Shown: positions 9,583 through 19,904 of the stretch, in pieces
Numbering within the stretch: the stretch's first letter is position 1
Layout: every line of letters starts with the position of its first letter
Assembly (NCBI GenBank): GCA_903849645.1
Contig: CAINJJ010000003.1
Location: 62,001 to 126,000 of the forward strand
Source of the DNA: an uncultured Acidobacteriaceae bacterium
GTDB lineage: Bacteria > Acidobacteriota > Terriglobia > Terriglobales > Acidobacteriaceae
Reading direction: 5' to 3'
Length of the DNA: 64,000 nt
Notes under the pieces: model-generated
What the model was told of the DNA's origin: nothing
Database searches by the model: none
What the model saw: the letters and a program-made list of their open reading frames with translations, nothing else
Position numbers and translations under genes: made by a program

Positions 9583-10389
9583 CTAGACCGTCTTCCGCCG
9601 CGTGTACCACGCGAAGGCCGCGGTGCCGAGCAGAATCACACCCATCATGCCGATCCAGGTGAGTCCGGCGAGCTGGCCAACCTGGGCCTCGCGTGCCTCG
9701 ACCTCACGCATGTTGCGCCCGGCGAGGACAAAGCCGGGGGTGGCGCCGTGCACCCTCTGGAGGACGGCGGCGATGCGGACTCCGTGCTCGCGGCCGAGGA
9801 CCGGCTGCCAACTGATGCGCGCTTCGCCCCTGCGGCGAACACTGTCAAAAACACCAGGCGGCGGAACGGGCGTCTGTCCGTTGAGCTCCGCCTGGGAGGC
9901 GAGCGGGCGTCCCTGTTCGTCGTAGACGATGACAAAGGGCGTGAGGCTGCGGGCGATGTCGACCTTTGCGGCGCCTCCGGCGATGGCAGCCAGGGCACTC
10001 TGGTCGAGGCCGCCCTTCTCAAGGACGGCGACGAGGTCGGTGGCCATCGCGATCTGGGGATCGTTGGCGCCCTGGCGCAGAACCTGCTGGGGGATGACGT
10101 TCAGGGCCAGAGCCAATCCGGTGGCGAGGGCGGCGAGGACCAGCGCGTTGTAGACGAGAGCGGGGCGAGCGAAGGATTGACGCATCATGGCAAGGTGCTC
10201 CCTGGTGAGCGAGACGGCGAGGTCGCGGAGGACGAGGGCGATGAGCGAGCGGCGGGAGATGGAGCGTTCCTGAAGGGCGTCGCGGAGGGTCTGGACCATG
10301 GCCGGAGCGTAGGCGTCGCGAAAGGGCTCGGGGTAGAGGCGGAGGGCGAGCGAGTAAAGGCGCAGCAAGCGGGCGGAGGAGGGGGTCAT
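9583..10389 (-). CDS. Membrane protein of unknown function, co-encoded with PadR
   Basis: The 268-residue protein opens with a segment rich in Leu, Arg and Tyr (LRLYSLALRLYPEPFRDAY...MVQTLRDAL) like the cytoplasmic prefix found in acidobacterial PadR-linked permeases. A transmembrane helix follows at about residues 78-97, then a roughly 135-residue extracytoplasmic region (including TPFVIVYDEQGRPLAS), and a second helix near 245-262 before a basic tail. The middle resembles a small sensory-like domain, which is an inference. The start codon overlaps the padR stop by four bases (ATGA), so the two form an operon. Confidence 0.75.
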   Translation of the reverse strand: MTPSSARLLRLYSLALRLYPEPFRDAYAPAMVQTLRDALQERSISRRSLIALVLRDLAVSLTREHLAMMRQSFARPALVYNALVLAALATGLALALNVIPQQVLRQGANDPQIAMATDLVAVLEKGGLDQSALAAIAGGAAKVDIARSLTPFVIVYDEQGRPLASQAELNGQTPVPPPGVFDSVRRRGEARISWQPVLGREHGVRIAAVLQRVHGATPGFVLAGRNMREVEAREAQVGQLAGLTWIGMMGVILLGTAAFAWYTRRKTV

Positions 10390-10766
10390 GCGCGGCCTCC
10401 ATTCGGCAGCAGGCCGAGCGCGCGGGCGGAGGCGACGGCGGCGTCAAGGCGGGCGAGCTCGGCGGCGAGCGCGGCCTGGCCGAGACCGGTGAGGCGGTAG
10501 TAGCGGCGGCGCTCGTCGTCAGAGAGGCCAGACTCCTCGACCAGGCCGTCGCGCATCATGCGGTCGAGCGAGCCATAGAGGGTGCCGGGGCCGAGGCGGA
10601 CGGCGCCGCCCTGGGGTTCGCGGGCGTCTTTCATGATGGCGTAGCCGTGCTTGCCGCCCCATGCGGCAGAACCGGCCGCGGAGGAGTTCTGGCCCTCGGC
10701 CAGGGAGAGCAAGATGGCGAAGACGGCGGGGGAGAGCGGAGAGACGGGCGAGGTTCCAGTTGCCAT
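10386..10766 (-). CDS. PadR-family transcriptional regulator
   Basis: The 126-residue protein has the PadR winged helix (LSPAVFAILLSLAEG, then YAIMKDA, then GPGTLYGSLDRMMRDGLVEES, then RRYYRLTGLGQAAL). The start at 10766 is preferred over the upstream in-frame ATG at 10802. The 10802 ATG would place an operator-like palindrome and the promoter inside the coding region. It is translationally coupled to the membrane protein at 9583-10389, the probable target of its regulation. Confidence 0.93.
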   Translation of the reverse strand: MATGTSPVSPLSPAVFAILLSLAEGQNSSAAGSAAWGGKHGYAIMKDAREPQGGAVRLGPGTLYGSLDRMMRDGLVEESGLSDDERRRYYRLTGLGQAALAAELARLDAAVASARALGLLPNGGRA

Positions 10767-10802
10767 GGCTGGAATATATATCCGAAACGGATATATCCGC
10801 AA
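10767..10802 (-). promoter_or_regulatory. PadR autoregulatory promoter/operator
   Basis: On the minus strand a TTGCGG (10797-10802) and a TATATT (10773-10778) are separated by 18 bp and end six bases before the padR ATG. A perfect inverted repeat ATATATCCG-AAA-CGGATATAT (10776-10796) fills the spacer and overlaps the -10. A third copy of the half-site lies at 10791-10799. There is no Shine-Dalgarno sequence, so a leaderless transcript repressed by its own product is the simplest reading. Confidence 0.65.
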
Positions 10803-10831
10803 GGGAAATGTTTACTCTTCTGGTTCGAGTT

Positions 10832-11428
10832 TTACCGGGTTTCCGGCTTGAGTTCCGGTCCGCGGAGCGCCGCTACTTCGCGGGAGAGGGCGTCGAGGCG
10901 GGCGAGCAACTCGGTGTGCTGCTTGTCCGCGCCCGAGGGTTCGAAGGCCTCCACATAGAAGGTGCCGTTGGGTTCGAGCTCGCACTTGTGCACCTGGTGG
11001 AAGTTCTCAAAGCCCTGGCGGTGAATCACGTCCAGCAGCTCTTCGCGGGTGAGAGATTCGCGCCGGAGGGCCTTGAGGTCGACCTGGCCGTTGTGTATCA
11101 GGACTGCGGCCCGGCCCTCAATGGCGCGGGTGAGGCGCCTGGAGCGGAAGAGGACGCGCACCACCAGCCAGTTGATGGCCAGCAGGCTGAATGCGCCGAT
11201 GACGCCGCCGGTCACCGAATTGTCCTCGCCGATGATGGCGTTCTGGACGGTGTTGGAGAGCGAGAGAAGGACGACCAGGTCAAAGGGGTTGAGCTGGGCC
11301 AGTTCGCGCTTGCCAAAGAGGCGCAGCAGCAGAACCAGGACCAGGTAGACGATGACCGGGCGGAGCAGCTTCTCAAGAAACGGAAGCGGCAACTGGAACA
11401 TGTGGTCGAAGAGGACGGAGTGCGGCAT
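10832..11428 (-). CDS. DUF421 / YetF-family membrane protein
   Basis: The 198-residue protein has two or three N-terminal membrane helices (residues about 20-105) followed by a cytoplasmic YetF-type domain. Characteristic stretches are RLFGKRELAQLNPFDLVVLLSLSNTVQNAI, seen in part in family members, and then LIHNGQVDLKALRRESLTREELL. The C-terminal coiled tail is polar. The YetF family is widespread but has no firm biochemical role. It ends just 66 bases before padR on the same strand, yet the promoter between them suggests separate transcription. Confidence 0.9.
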   Translation of the reverse strand: MPHSVLFDHMFQLPLPFLEKLLRPVIVYLVLVLLLRLFGKRELAQLNPFDLVVLLSLSNTVQNAIIGEDNSVTGGVIGAFSLLAINWLVVRVLFRSRRLTRAIEGRAAVLIHNGQVDLKALRRESLTREELLDVIHRQGFENFHQVHKCELEPNGTFYVEAFEPSGADKQHTELLARLDALSREVAALRGPELKPETR

Positions 11429-11528
11429 GAATCGAGGATAGAACAGTCGACAGTGGGCAGTGGACTACGTCCGGCCCCTGGGCGTGGCGGGATGAGGCCC
11501 GCGGGCCGCAGGGGCGCCGGCCGAGCCG

Positions 11529-12671
11529 CTATTTATTCGCGGCGGGCTGGTAGTCCTTGTAGGTGACGTTGAACAGGGTATGGCGGACGGAGTACCGTGC
11601 GGCGTAGTTGTCGCCGTTGGGCACGACCTCGGTGAAGGTGAAGCTCCGGACCGGCAGGACATAGGTCTTGCCGCCGACGGGGACCGGGGCGTAGTCGATG
11701 CGCATGTCTTCCTGGTGGACAAAGTCGGTGGGCTTGAGTTCGGCCTGGGTGACGACGCGGAGGATGGTTCCGGTCTCGGGGTCGATGAAGAAGAGCCCGT
11801 GGTAGGCGGCGATGGTCTTGAAGGGCTTCCAGGAGGTGCCAGTCTGGAAGTTGGGTGTGGTTCCTTCGTAACCCATGCGGCCGGCGTCTTCGGTGATGGG
11901 GAAGCAGCAGTAGTTGACTTCGTAGTGGGACTTCTTCTTGTCGATGGCGAAGGCGAAGACGGCTGCCGGCTTGCCGTTGATCAACTGCCAGCGGAGCCAG
12001 TTGAGCTTGCCGGCCGCCGCGGCTTCCTGCAGGATGACGCTGAGCACGGGGCCGGGGCCGCCTTCGGAGACCTGGCCGTTCTGGCCCCAGGGTGTCTTCT
12101 GCTTGACGGGCGGAGTGACGTCGAGTCCCTTTTCGCTCATGATCTGCTCGGTATGGGTTCCGAGGGCGCGCATGAAGGTGCTGGGGGTGGACCAGAGGCG
12201 CTCGTTGTTGGGCATGTTGGAAGTCATGCCGGAGTTGGTGCGGATGCCTTCGACGCCGTCCTGAAAGCGGGTGGTGACGCGGGAGGCGGCGAGGCGGGGG
12301 TTCTGCATATAGGTCTTGGTGACGAAATCGATCGCTTTGGCGAGGATGGCCTTCTGGCCGGCCACGTCAGGGACAGGAGTGGCGGGCAGGTCGGCCGGAG
12401 CCGGCGGCAGGATGGAGCTGCGGCCTTCCAGGACGTACATCTGCTCGGTGGCGAGGGGGCCGGGAATGAGCGGCGCCATGCTGTTCATGGCGGCTTCGGT
12501 CAGCTCTTCGCCCAGTTCGACTTCCTTGAGGCGCGTGGCCACCTCGGCGTCGGTTTTGTGGGCTTCGCGGAGGGAGGCGAGGGTCTGCCGGAGTTCTTCA
12601 ACGGTGGACTTCTTGGCGGCCCATGCGGGAGTCGTGGAAAGGATGAGAGCAAGAATGAGAAGCGGTTTCAT
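11529..12671 (-). CDS. Secreted protein of unknown function, paralogue 1 of a three-gene array
   Basis: This 380-residue protein has a clear signal peptide (ends AWAAKK). Its body shares a module with the next two upstream genes: a helical start (TVEELRQTLAS...KTDAEVATRL...EELT), a PLATEQMYVL segment, the SHYEVNYCCFP motif with paired cysteines, a YHGLFFIDPETGTILR motif, and a final YAARYSVRHTLFNVTYKDY strand. I do not recognise a known catalytic site. The periodic beta-rich second half suggests an extracytoplasmic binding or outer-membrane-associated fold. The array context points to duplication and divergence. Confidence 0.8.
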   Translation of the reverse strand: MKPLLILALILSTTPAWAAKKSTVEELRQTLASLREAHKTDAEVATRLKEVELGEELTEAAMNSMAPLIPGPLATEQMYVLEGRSSILPPAPADLPATPVPDVAGQKAILAKAIDFVTKTYMQNPRLAASRVTTRFQDGVEGIRTNSGMTSNMPNNERLWSTPSTFMRALGTHTEQIMSEKGLDVTPPVKQKTPWGQNGQVSEGGPGPVLSVILQEAAAAGKLNWLRWQLINGKPAAVFAFAIDKKKSHYEVNYCCFPITEDAGRMGYEGTTPNFQTGTSWKPFKTIAAYHGLFFIDPETGTILRVVTQAELKPTDFVHQEDMRIDYAPVPVGGKTYVLPVRSFTFTEVVPNGDNYAARYSVRHTLFNVTYKDYQPAANK

Positions 12672-12777
12672 GATGGTGGGCCCTTTGGCGCCTGCAGTGC
12701 GTTAAGAAATGCGCTCGGCCGGTTGAAGGCGGCGGCTCGCTGGTTCTGATGGGGCCGCCGCGGTCAAGGTGGCCGAT

Positions 12778-12805
12778 GCGCGGCGGCTCGTTGGAGCCGC
12801 CGCGC
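12778..12805. repeat. Strong 12-bp stem-loop between paralogues 1 and 2
   Basis: A perfect inverted repeat with arm GCGCGGCGGCTC and a four-base loop sits between the stop of the gene at 12824-14017 and the start of the gene at 11529-12671. No T-run follows on the minus strand, so it is more likely an RNA-stabilising or attenuating structure than an intrinsic terminator. A weaker related hairpin lies at about 12729-12762. Confidence 0.5.
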
Positions 12806-12823
12806 CGTCATGCGGTTCAGCGG

Positions 12824-14017
12824 TTATTTTGCGGCCGCGTAGTCCTTGTACTCGGCGGTGAAGAGGGTGTGGCGGGTGGAGTACTTGCCGGCGCCGGAGT
12901 CGCCGTTGGGCACCACTTCGGTGTTGATGACGCTCTTGACGGGGACGACCAGTGGCTTTCCATCGACAACGACGGGGCCGTAGTCGATGCGCTGATCCTC
13001 CTGGTGAACGACATCGGAGTTTTTGAACTCGGCGATGGTGACAAGGCGGACGATGATGCCCGTGTCCGGGTCGATGAAGATCTCGCCGTGGTAGGGCACC
13101 GTGGCCTTGTAGTTATGCCAACTGGTCACAGTCTGGAGATTGCCCTTGGCGCCGCCGGAAGCGCCTGGAGAGCCGCCGGGCTGGCCGGCGCCGTTAGCTC
13201 CCGAGAAGCGGACCGAGCCGGTCTGGTCGACGTCGGGGAAGCAGCAGTAGTTCACCGCGTAATGGGACTTTTTCTTGTCGACGGCGAAGGAAAAGACGCC
13301 GGCGGGCTTGCCGTTGATGTTTTCCCAGCGCAGCCATGCCAACTTGCCTGTGGCCTGCGCTTCCGAAACGACGGTGCTGAGCACTGGACCCTGGCCCTGA
13401 AGGGCAGTTTGGCCGTTCTGGCCCCAAGGAGTCTTGTCCTTGGCGGTGGAGAGCTTTTCGGCTCCGTTCTGGGAGTCGACCGGGGACTCCGTGGAGTTGA
13501 TGTAGTGAACAAACTGGCTGGCCGTGACCAGGGAGGAGTCGCTTCTCATCTCCTTGGCGCTGGATTCCATGCCGGAACTGGCGGCGACGGCCTCGATGTT
13601 GTCCTGGAAGCGGATGGTGGTCTTGGTGGCGGAGAGATGGGGCAACTGGGCGTAGGTCTTGGATGCGTAATCGGTTGCCTTGTCCAGCAAGGCCTTTTGC
13701 GCCGCGGCGTCCGGCGCCGGGGTGGTGGGCAGGTCGGCTGCCGGCGGCGCCAGTGCGGCGCTGCGGGCCTCAAGCACATAGACCTGCTCGGTGGAAAGCG
13801 GGCCAGGGACGAACTCGACCAGCGAGTTCATGGTGCCGCGGGTCAGCTCCTCAGTGAGCTCAATTTGCTTGAGCTCGGTGGAGACCTCGGCATCGGTCTT
13901 CTTGGCCGTGTGCATGGACGAGAGCATGTCCTTGAGCTGCTGCACGGTGACTTTCTTGGCGGCCCAGGCGGGAGCCACCGCCATCAGAACTACGAGAATC
14001 CAACCAAACCGTTTCAT
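12824..14017 (-). CDS. Secreted protein of unknown function, paralogue 2 of a three-gene array
   Basis: This 397-residue protein begins with a signal peptide (ends AWAAKK) and aligns by eye along its length with the gene at 11529-12671: TVQQLKDMLSS, KTDAEVSTEL, LSTEQVYVLEARS, SHYAVNYCCFPD, YHGEIFIDPDTGIIVR, then YSTRHTLFTAEYKDY. An extra Gly/Ala/Pro-rich insertion (about residues 270-292) follows the double-cysteine motif. Function is unknown. Both paralogues keep the paired cysteines, so a disulphide or metal role there is possible but unproven. Confidence 0.8.
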   Translation of the reverse strand: MKRFGWILVVLMAVAPAWAAKKVTVQQLKDMLSSMHTAKKTDAEVSTELKQIELTEELTRGTMNSLVEFVPGPLSTEQVYVLEARSAALAPPAADLPTTPAPDAAAQKALLDKATDYASKTYAQLPHLSATKTTIRFQDNIEAVAASSGMESSAKEMRSDSSLVTASQFVHYINSTESPVDSQNGAEKLSTAKDKTPWGQNGQTALQGQGPVLSTVVSEAQATGKLAWLRWENINGKPAGVFSFAVDKKKSHYAVNYCCFPDVDQTGSVRFSGANGAGQPGGSPGASGGAKGNLQTVTSWHNYKATVPYHGEIFIDPDTGIIVRLVTIAEFKNSDVVHQEDQRIDYGPVVVDGKPLVVPVKSVINTEVVPNGDSGAGKYSTRHTLFTAEYKDYAAAK

Positions 14018-14108
14018 GCGTTCATTCCTCCGAAGATTAGGAGCGGAGCGATTGTAACGATTTCACCGCGCTCCTGGCTGTGATGGTGCGGAGATAAAGC
14101 GATAAATC

Positions 14109-17100
14109 TCAAGGTTTCCCTCCCAGCGCCGGGAAGGGGAGAGTGACGGAGCCCATGCGGCCGGAGTTTTCATCCACCACCAGGACACGGAGGGAGGCCA
14201 TGCCCGGCTTCAACTGGACGAAGTGGTCGAAGGGGACGCCGGTGGGGAGGAGGTTCTGATAGGTGGAGGACTTGAGGCGGAGGCCGAGAGTCTGGCCCTC
14301 GACCTGGGCGTGGAGGCCCTCGTCGTCGCGCTGGATGAAGAAGATGTCGAGCTTGTCGGTCCAGCGGCCTGCCTGCTGCTCAAGGCTCAGGTCGGAGGCG
14401 GCGATGGAAATCTTCAGGTTGGCGCCGGGATTCATGGCCGCGCCGGTGGCGGAGACGGCGATTTCGCCCGCGTCCGTGGGCAGCCAGACCGCCTGCTGGA
14501 AGCGCTCCCGGAGGGTGGCGGGCTCCTTCTGGTAGAGATAGCCGGTGCGGTAGCGGAGAGAGACGCCGCCGCGCTTTGCCAGCTTGACAGTGATGGCGTG
14601 GTACTGGTCGTCAGCGGGACCCTGGGGAGAGAAGCTCAGGAGGCAGGTGGCCCGGCCGTCGTCAACCACGCCGGAGAGCTGGGCGGCCAGGTCGCCGGAA
14701 CGGCGGATGACGCGGCCTCCCGTGGCGTCGGCGACCTCGCGGATGGGGCCCTGGATGGGGTGCATGTCCTGCTGCATCTGGGCCGTGATGCGGCCGGGGC
14801 CCATGTTGCGGCCCACGGCGCCGCCGTTGAGGCTGGCGGTGTCCTGGGCTGCCTGGTTGAGCTCAACGTTGCGGGTGCGGACGTCGGCGGTAATGGCCGC
14901 GCTCTCAAGCTGGGAGACGTCCATGGGGAAGACGGCCACATGGGCGTCGTTCATGGCCTCCTGGACGCGCCGGGCAAAGGAGCCGATCATCCTGGGGCTC
15001 TTGTCGATGGCCACGGCCTGATTTTCCCAGTCGGCGAAGACGTTGTCAGTGGAGACCCAGACCAGGTTCTTGTGGCCGGCGATGGCGGAGAGGTGGCGCG
15101 CGACCCCGACAAGCACGAGCAGCGAGGAGCGGGCAGGGTTCGAGCCCTCCGAGCGGAGCATGGGGTCCACGGTGGTTTCGGTGTCTGGAACGTCAATCTG
15201 GTTGCCGTTGACCGAGTTGAGATCGGCTACGGAGTGGACGGTGTCAAACTGCTGGCGGTTACGCCTTTCTTCGTCGCCGGCCTGAGAGGCCGATTGCGCC
15301 GAGGGCATCCACTTTTGAAGGACCGCGATGAGGGCCGGATGGTCGGTGGTGATCTCCACCAGGACGCGGAAGCCGGTGCGGGTGATGGTGTAGAGGCCGA
15401 CGCGCTCGCCGGGGGCCAGGGATGTGAGGAACTTGAGCATCTGCTGGCGGGTCCAGGTGAGATCGCCCCAGGCGATGTGGCTCTCGTCGATAAGCAGGAT
15501 GGTGGAACCGGACTCGGAGGGCGGCGCGGCCGCCGAGCCCTCGGGAAGGGGTGCGGGGCGATTGGAGAAGATTTGTTCCGTGGGGGTGGGGAGGGGGGCG
15601 GCGGCTGAGGCAGAGGCGAACCGGGAGAAGAAGCGAATCTCCTGGCGGCGGCCGTTGTCATACACCTCGAAGTCCTCAGCCTTGAGGTCCTGGACGGGGT
15701 GGTTCTTCTTGTCATAGGCCACCACACCCACATCCACAAGCCGGGAGCTCAGCTTGAAGGAGTAGCTGCCCTCCGGCGCTTGAGGAAGGCTGGCCGGCTG
15801 GTCGGGAACGCCCTTGGCGGCGGTAAGGCTGATCTCTGGAATGACGGGCTGGGCGGGCGCCGGGGGCGCGACGGGCGCGGGCGGCGGGCCGGGCGGAGGA
15901 ACAGCGGAGGCTGTTTCCGCGGCTGGAGGCGGGTTGGGCTGGGCGGTTGCGGCGGCCGTCTCGGGAGCCGGTGCGGCGGGTTCGTCGGAGGGCGCGGGCG
16001 GAGGGGCATCCGCGGCGTCGGCGACTATGCGGACGGTGGAGCCGAGGCGGTGATAGCGGGTAAAGGTGGTTTCGTTGATCAGCAGGACAGGGCTGCTGGC
16101 ATGGGCAACGAGACCGCCGCCCCAGGCACGGTCGACGGCGGTGTTGGAGGCGATGGGGCCGCCGGGTCCCGCTGCGGAGGCGGCGCCCTGGGTTTCTTCC
16201 ATGGAGAAGGCGAGACTGCGGACGGGACAGGTGCAGATGCGGTCGCCGATAGGGACGTGGCCATATTCGACCACGGTGGCAGCGCGGAGGAGCGGGTCGC
16301 CGCTGCTCAACTCGGCCTCCAGGGTAATGCGCAGGATCGCTCCGGTGGCGGGGTCGATGGAGAGCGAGCCGTGGTAGCCGGGAGTTTCGGTGTAAGGCTT
16401 CAAATTGGCGCCGGGCAGGTTGGAGACCGGAACGGTCATGTCGCGCCGGCCGCCAGCCTGATGCTGGATGGCGATCGGGGCGTCGCTGAGGCAGCAGTAG
16501 CTCACGGCATAGTGGGAGGCGGCGCGGGGGACGGAGTAGCGGTAGACGGCCGCGAGCCCCGCGGCGCTCTGCTCCCAGTGGTGAAAGCTGACGGAACCGT
16601 GGGCGGCATCGGTCAGCACGACGGACATGGCGGGACCGAACTCGCCCCAGGTGTGGAGGCCGAGTTCCTGCTGTGCTTTCTGCGCGGGGGCCGCGGCAGA
16701 GGCGGCCTCCGTGTCCTGCACTTCCTTGCCGTCGCGGAAGGTGATCTCGCGGGTGGCGGAGCCGACGGGATGGAGTCCGGCGCGCACCGGCCAGTCGCCT
16801 CTTGCCAGCACCTGCGGGGAGTCGTCAAACCGGGTAGTGGTGCGGGAGGCGAAGAAGTTGGGCAGGCGGGGCAGGGACTGCGCGACGTAGCCGCGAGCCG
16901 CATCGAGAAGGCGCTGCTGGGTCGCGGCATCGGGAAAGGCGGTGGCGGGCAGTTCAATGGCCGGCGGGTCAAGAAAGGCGGACTGGTCGGCGAGCAGCTT
17001 GAGAGCCAGCGCGGTGCGCGGTCCGAGCGGAACCCGTGCGGCCAAGCGATTCAGGGTCGGGTCGGTCAGCCGCTCCGACAGAGCGAGATCTCCCAGCCTG

Positions 17101-17240
17101 TGAGCGATCTCGGCGTCAGCCTTGTGTGCCGCCGAGTCTGCAACAAGGGACTGCTCCAACTGCGCGACGGTGTTTCGCCGGGCGGCCGCAGCGGTCATTG
17201 TCAGCGCTGTGACCAATCCCAGCACAATCAGCTTTCGCAT
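14109..17240 (-). CDS. Paralogue 3 fused to a VWFA-related (acidobacterial) domain
   Basis: The 1043-residue protein starts at the ATG at 17240 (GGAG five bases upstream) with a signal peptide. Residues about 20-400 are a divergent copy of the module in the two downstream genes (TVAQLEQSL, HKADAEIAHRL, SHYAVSYCCLSD, YHGSLSIDPATGAILR). A Pro/Ala-rich linker (about 440-500) leads to a VWFA-related domain of the type named for Acidobacteria (FKLSSRLVDVGVVAYD, DLKAEDFEVYDNG, then TILLIDESHI and LVWVSTDN). The MIDAS-like motif is degenerate. It is probably a secreted or surface protein; the ligand is unknown. Confidence 0.85.
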   Translation of the reverse strand: MRKLIVLGLVTALTMTAAAARRNTVAQLEQSLVADSAAHKADAEIAHRLGDLALSERLTDPTLNRLAARVPLGPRTALALKLLADQSAFLDPPAIELPATAFPDAATQQRLLDAARGYVAQSLPRLPNFFASRTTTRFDDSPQVLARGDWPVRAGLHPVGSATREITFRDGKEVQDTEAASAAAPAQKAQQELGLHTWGEFGPAMSVVLTDAAHGSVSFHHWEQSAAGLAAVYRYSVPRAASHYAVSYCCLSDAPIAIQHQAGGRRDMTVPVSNLPGANLKPYTETPGYHGSLSIDPATGAILRITLEAELSSGDPLLRAATVVEYGHVPIGDRICTCPVRSLAFSMEETQGAASAAGPGGPIASNTAVDRAWGGGLVAHASSPVLLINETTFTRYHRLGSTVRIVADAADAPPPAPSDEPAAPAPETAAATAQPNPPPAAETASAVPPPGPPPAPVAPPAPAQPVIPEISLTAAKGVPDQPASLPQAPEGSYSFKLSSRLVDVGVVAYDKKNHPVQDLKAEDFEVYDNGRRQEIRFFSRFASASAAAPLPTPTEQIFSNRPAPLPEGSAAAPPSESGSTILLIDESHIAWGDLTWTRQQMLKFLTSLAPGERVGLYTITRTGFRVLVEITTDHPALIAVLQKWMPSAQSASQAGDEERRNRQQFDTVHSVADLNSVNGNQIDVPDTETTVDPMLRSEGSNPARSSLLVLVGVARHLSAIAGHKNLVWVSTDNVFADWENQAVAIDKSPRMIGSFARRVQEAMNDAHVAVFPMDVSQLESAAITADVRTRNVELNQAAQDTASLNGGAVGRNMGPGRITAQMQQDMHPIQGPIREVADATGGRVIRRSGDLAAQLSGVVDDGRATCLLSFSPQGPADDQYHAITVKLAKRGGVSLRYRTGYLYQKEPATLRERFQQAVWLPTDAGEIAVSATGAAMNPGANLKISIAASDLSLEQQAGRWTDKLDIFFIQRDDEGLHAQVEGQTLGLRLKSSTYQNLLPTGVPFDHFVQLKPGMASLRVLVVDENSGRMGSVTLPFPALGGKP

Positions 17241-17463
17241 CTTGCTCCATCCCGCTTCAACGGGTTCCCGAATCATAGTCGTTGCATGCTTCGCAAAGGG
17301 AGGAGGAAGTTCAATACGCGTTCCCGCTCTCGCAGAGCGAGCGTATGTGCAACAGTGGCGGACTGCCAGCCTACCTATTTGGATGGACGGAAAACGCCGG
17401 TGAAAGGCTCCCTGGTTTCTGAGGAAATTGGTCCTGGTCTCCGGGAGCGCGAGATCCGAAAGG

Positions 17464-18402
<939 letters not shown>

Positions 18403-18488
18403 GGTCAAGAGTTTTTGCCCCGAGAACTAGAGTGGATGTGGCCGGCCGCGGTCTGCAACCGGGAGGTGGAGACAAACAATGCCGGTGA

Positions 18489-19904
18489 CTAAAAAATCAT
18501 CTTGCGCGGCTTTCCCTGCTGCGCCTGGTAGCTGGCCGGCCTTCCCACGCTGACATAAGTGAAGCCGTGATCTAGCATGACCTGCGGCTTGTAAAGATTG
18601 CGACCGTCAATCACGATGGGGAAGCGGACCAGCTGATTGAGCCGCACGAGGTCGAGGGTGGCGAAGGCCTTCCAGTCGGTGAGGATGAGGACGGCATCGG
18701 CGTCCTTTGCGGCCTCGTAGATGCCGGAAGCATAGCTCATCTTTTCCGAAGTCGGCAGGACCGCCTGGGCTCGCTCCATGGCTGCCGGATCATAGGCCGA
18801 TACGGAGGCGCCGGCATCGATGAGCTTGCGGATGACGTCGATGGCGGGGGACTCCCGAATGTCGTCGGTATCTCCCTTGAAGGCCAGCCCCAAGGCGGCA
18901 AGACGCTTGCCGCGCAGGGTCCAGAGCGCGGCGCGCACCTTGTTGAAGAACACTTCCTTCTGGGTCTCATTGATCTTGCGGACTTCGTTCAGAAGCTGGA
19001 AATCGACGCCCTGCTGCTGCGCCACCCAGTGAAAGGCGGCCACATCCTTGGGGAAGCAGGACCCGCCGTAGCCGAGGCCCGCCCTGAGGAAGCGGGGGCC
19101 GATGCGGTTGTCCATGCCCATGCCGGCGGCAATGTCTTCAATGTCCGCATCGACCGCCTCGGCCAGGTTGGCCACGGCGTTGATGAAGGAGATCTTGAGG
19201 GCGAGAAATGCATTCGATGCGTGCTTGATAATTTCGGAGCTTTGCGCGGAGGTGACCAGGAGCCTGGCCGGGGCGGCGGGGGTGCACATGCCCTGGAGTG
19301 CAAGGGGCTGGGCATAGTAACTGCCGCCGGTGAGCGGCTCATAGATGCGGCGGAGGACCTGGGCCGCTCGTTCGGTGTTTGCGCCCACGACGATTCGGTC
19401 GGGGTGGAGAAAGTCCATGACGGCGGTGCCTTCGCGCAGGAACTCCGGATTGGAGACCACGTCGAAACCTTGGGGGTCCACGCCATGGCGGTGCATCACG
19501 CGGTGGATCCATTCATTGGTGTAGACCGGGACCGTGCTCTTCTCAACGATGACCTTGTAGCCGTTCACGGCGCGCGCGATCTCGGAGACGACGGCTTCAA
19601 CGAAGGAGAGGTCGGCCGCGCCGGTGTCGCCCTGCGGGGTGCCGACGGCGATGAAGATGGCCTCGCTGCGCTTGACCGCTTCGGATAGGTCGGTCGTGAA
19701 AACGACCCCCTTGCCCCCGTGCCGCACAAGCAGTTCGGGGAGATGTTCCTCGTAAATCGGCACCCCGCCTTCGCGGAGGAGGCGCACCTTGGCTTCGTCG
19801 TTGTCAACGCAGGTGACCTGATGGCCCATCTCGGCAAAGCAGACGGCGGCCACAAGGCCCACATATCCAGAGCCGATGATGCAGATTGAGACTGGGTTTG
19901 CCAT
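18489..19904 (-). CDS. ugd: UDP-glucose 6-dehydrogenase
   Basis: The 471-residue protein shows the UDP-glucose/GDP-mannose dehydrogenase layout: the NAD-binding motif GSGYVGLVAAVCFAEMGH at the N-terminus, a central dimer domain (NAFLALKISFINAVANL), the catalytic Cys in GYGGSCFPKD, and a C-terminal substrate domain (LGLAFKGDTDDIRESPA). It oxidises UDP-glucose to UDP-glucuronate with two NAD+. With the downstream decarboxylase it forms a two-step route to UDP-xylose for surface polysaccharide. A small stem-loop (19930-19951) lies just upstream. Confidence 0.96.
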   Translation of the reverse strand: MANPVSICIIGSGYVGLVAAVCFAEMGHQVTCVDNDEAKVRLLREGGVPIYEEHLPELLVRHGGKGVVFTTDLSEAVKRSEAIFIAVGTPQGDTGAADLSFVEAVVSEIARAVNGYKVIVEKSTVPVYTNEWIHRVMHRHGVDPQGFDVVSNPEFLREGTAVMDFLHPDRIVVGANTERAAQVLRRIYEPLTGGSYYAQPLALQGMCTPAAPARLLVTSAQSSEIIKHASNAFLALKISFINAVANLAEAVDADIEDIAAGMGMDNRIGPRFLRAGLGYGGSCFPKDVAAFHWVAQQQGVDFQLLNEVRKINETQKEVFFNKVRAALWTLRGKRLAALGLAFKGDTDDIRESPAIDVIRKLIDAGASVSAYDPAAMERAQAVLPTSEKMSYASGIYEAAKDADAVLILTDWKAFATLDLVRLNQLVRFPIVIDGRNLYKPQVMLDHGFTYVSVGRPASYQAQQGKPRKMIF

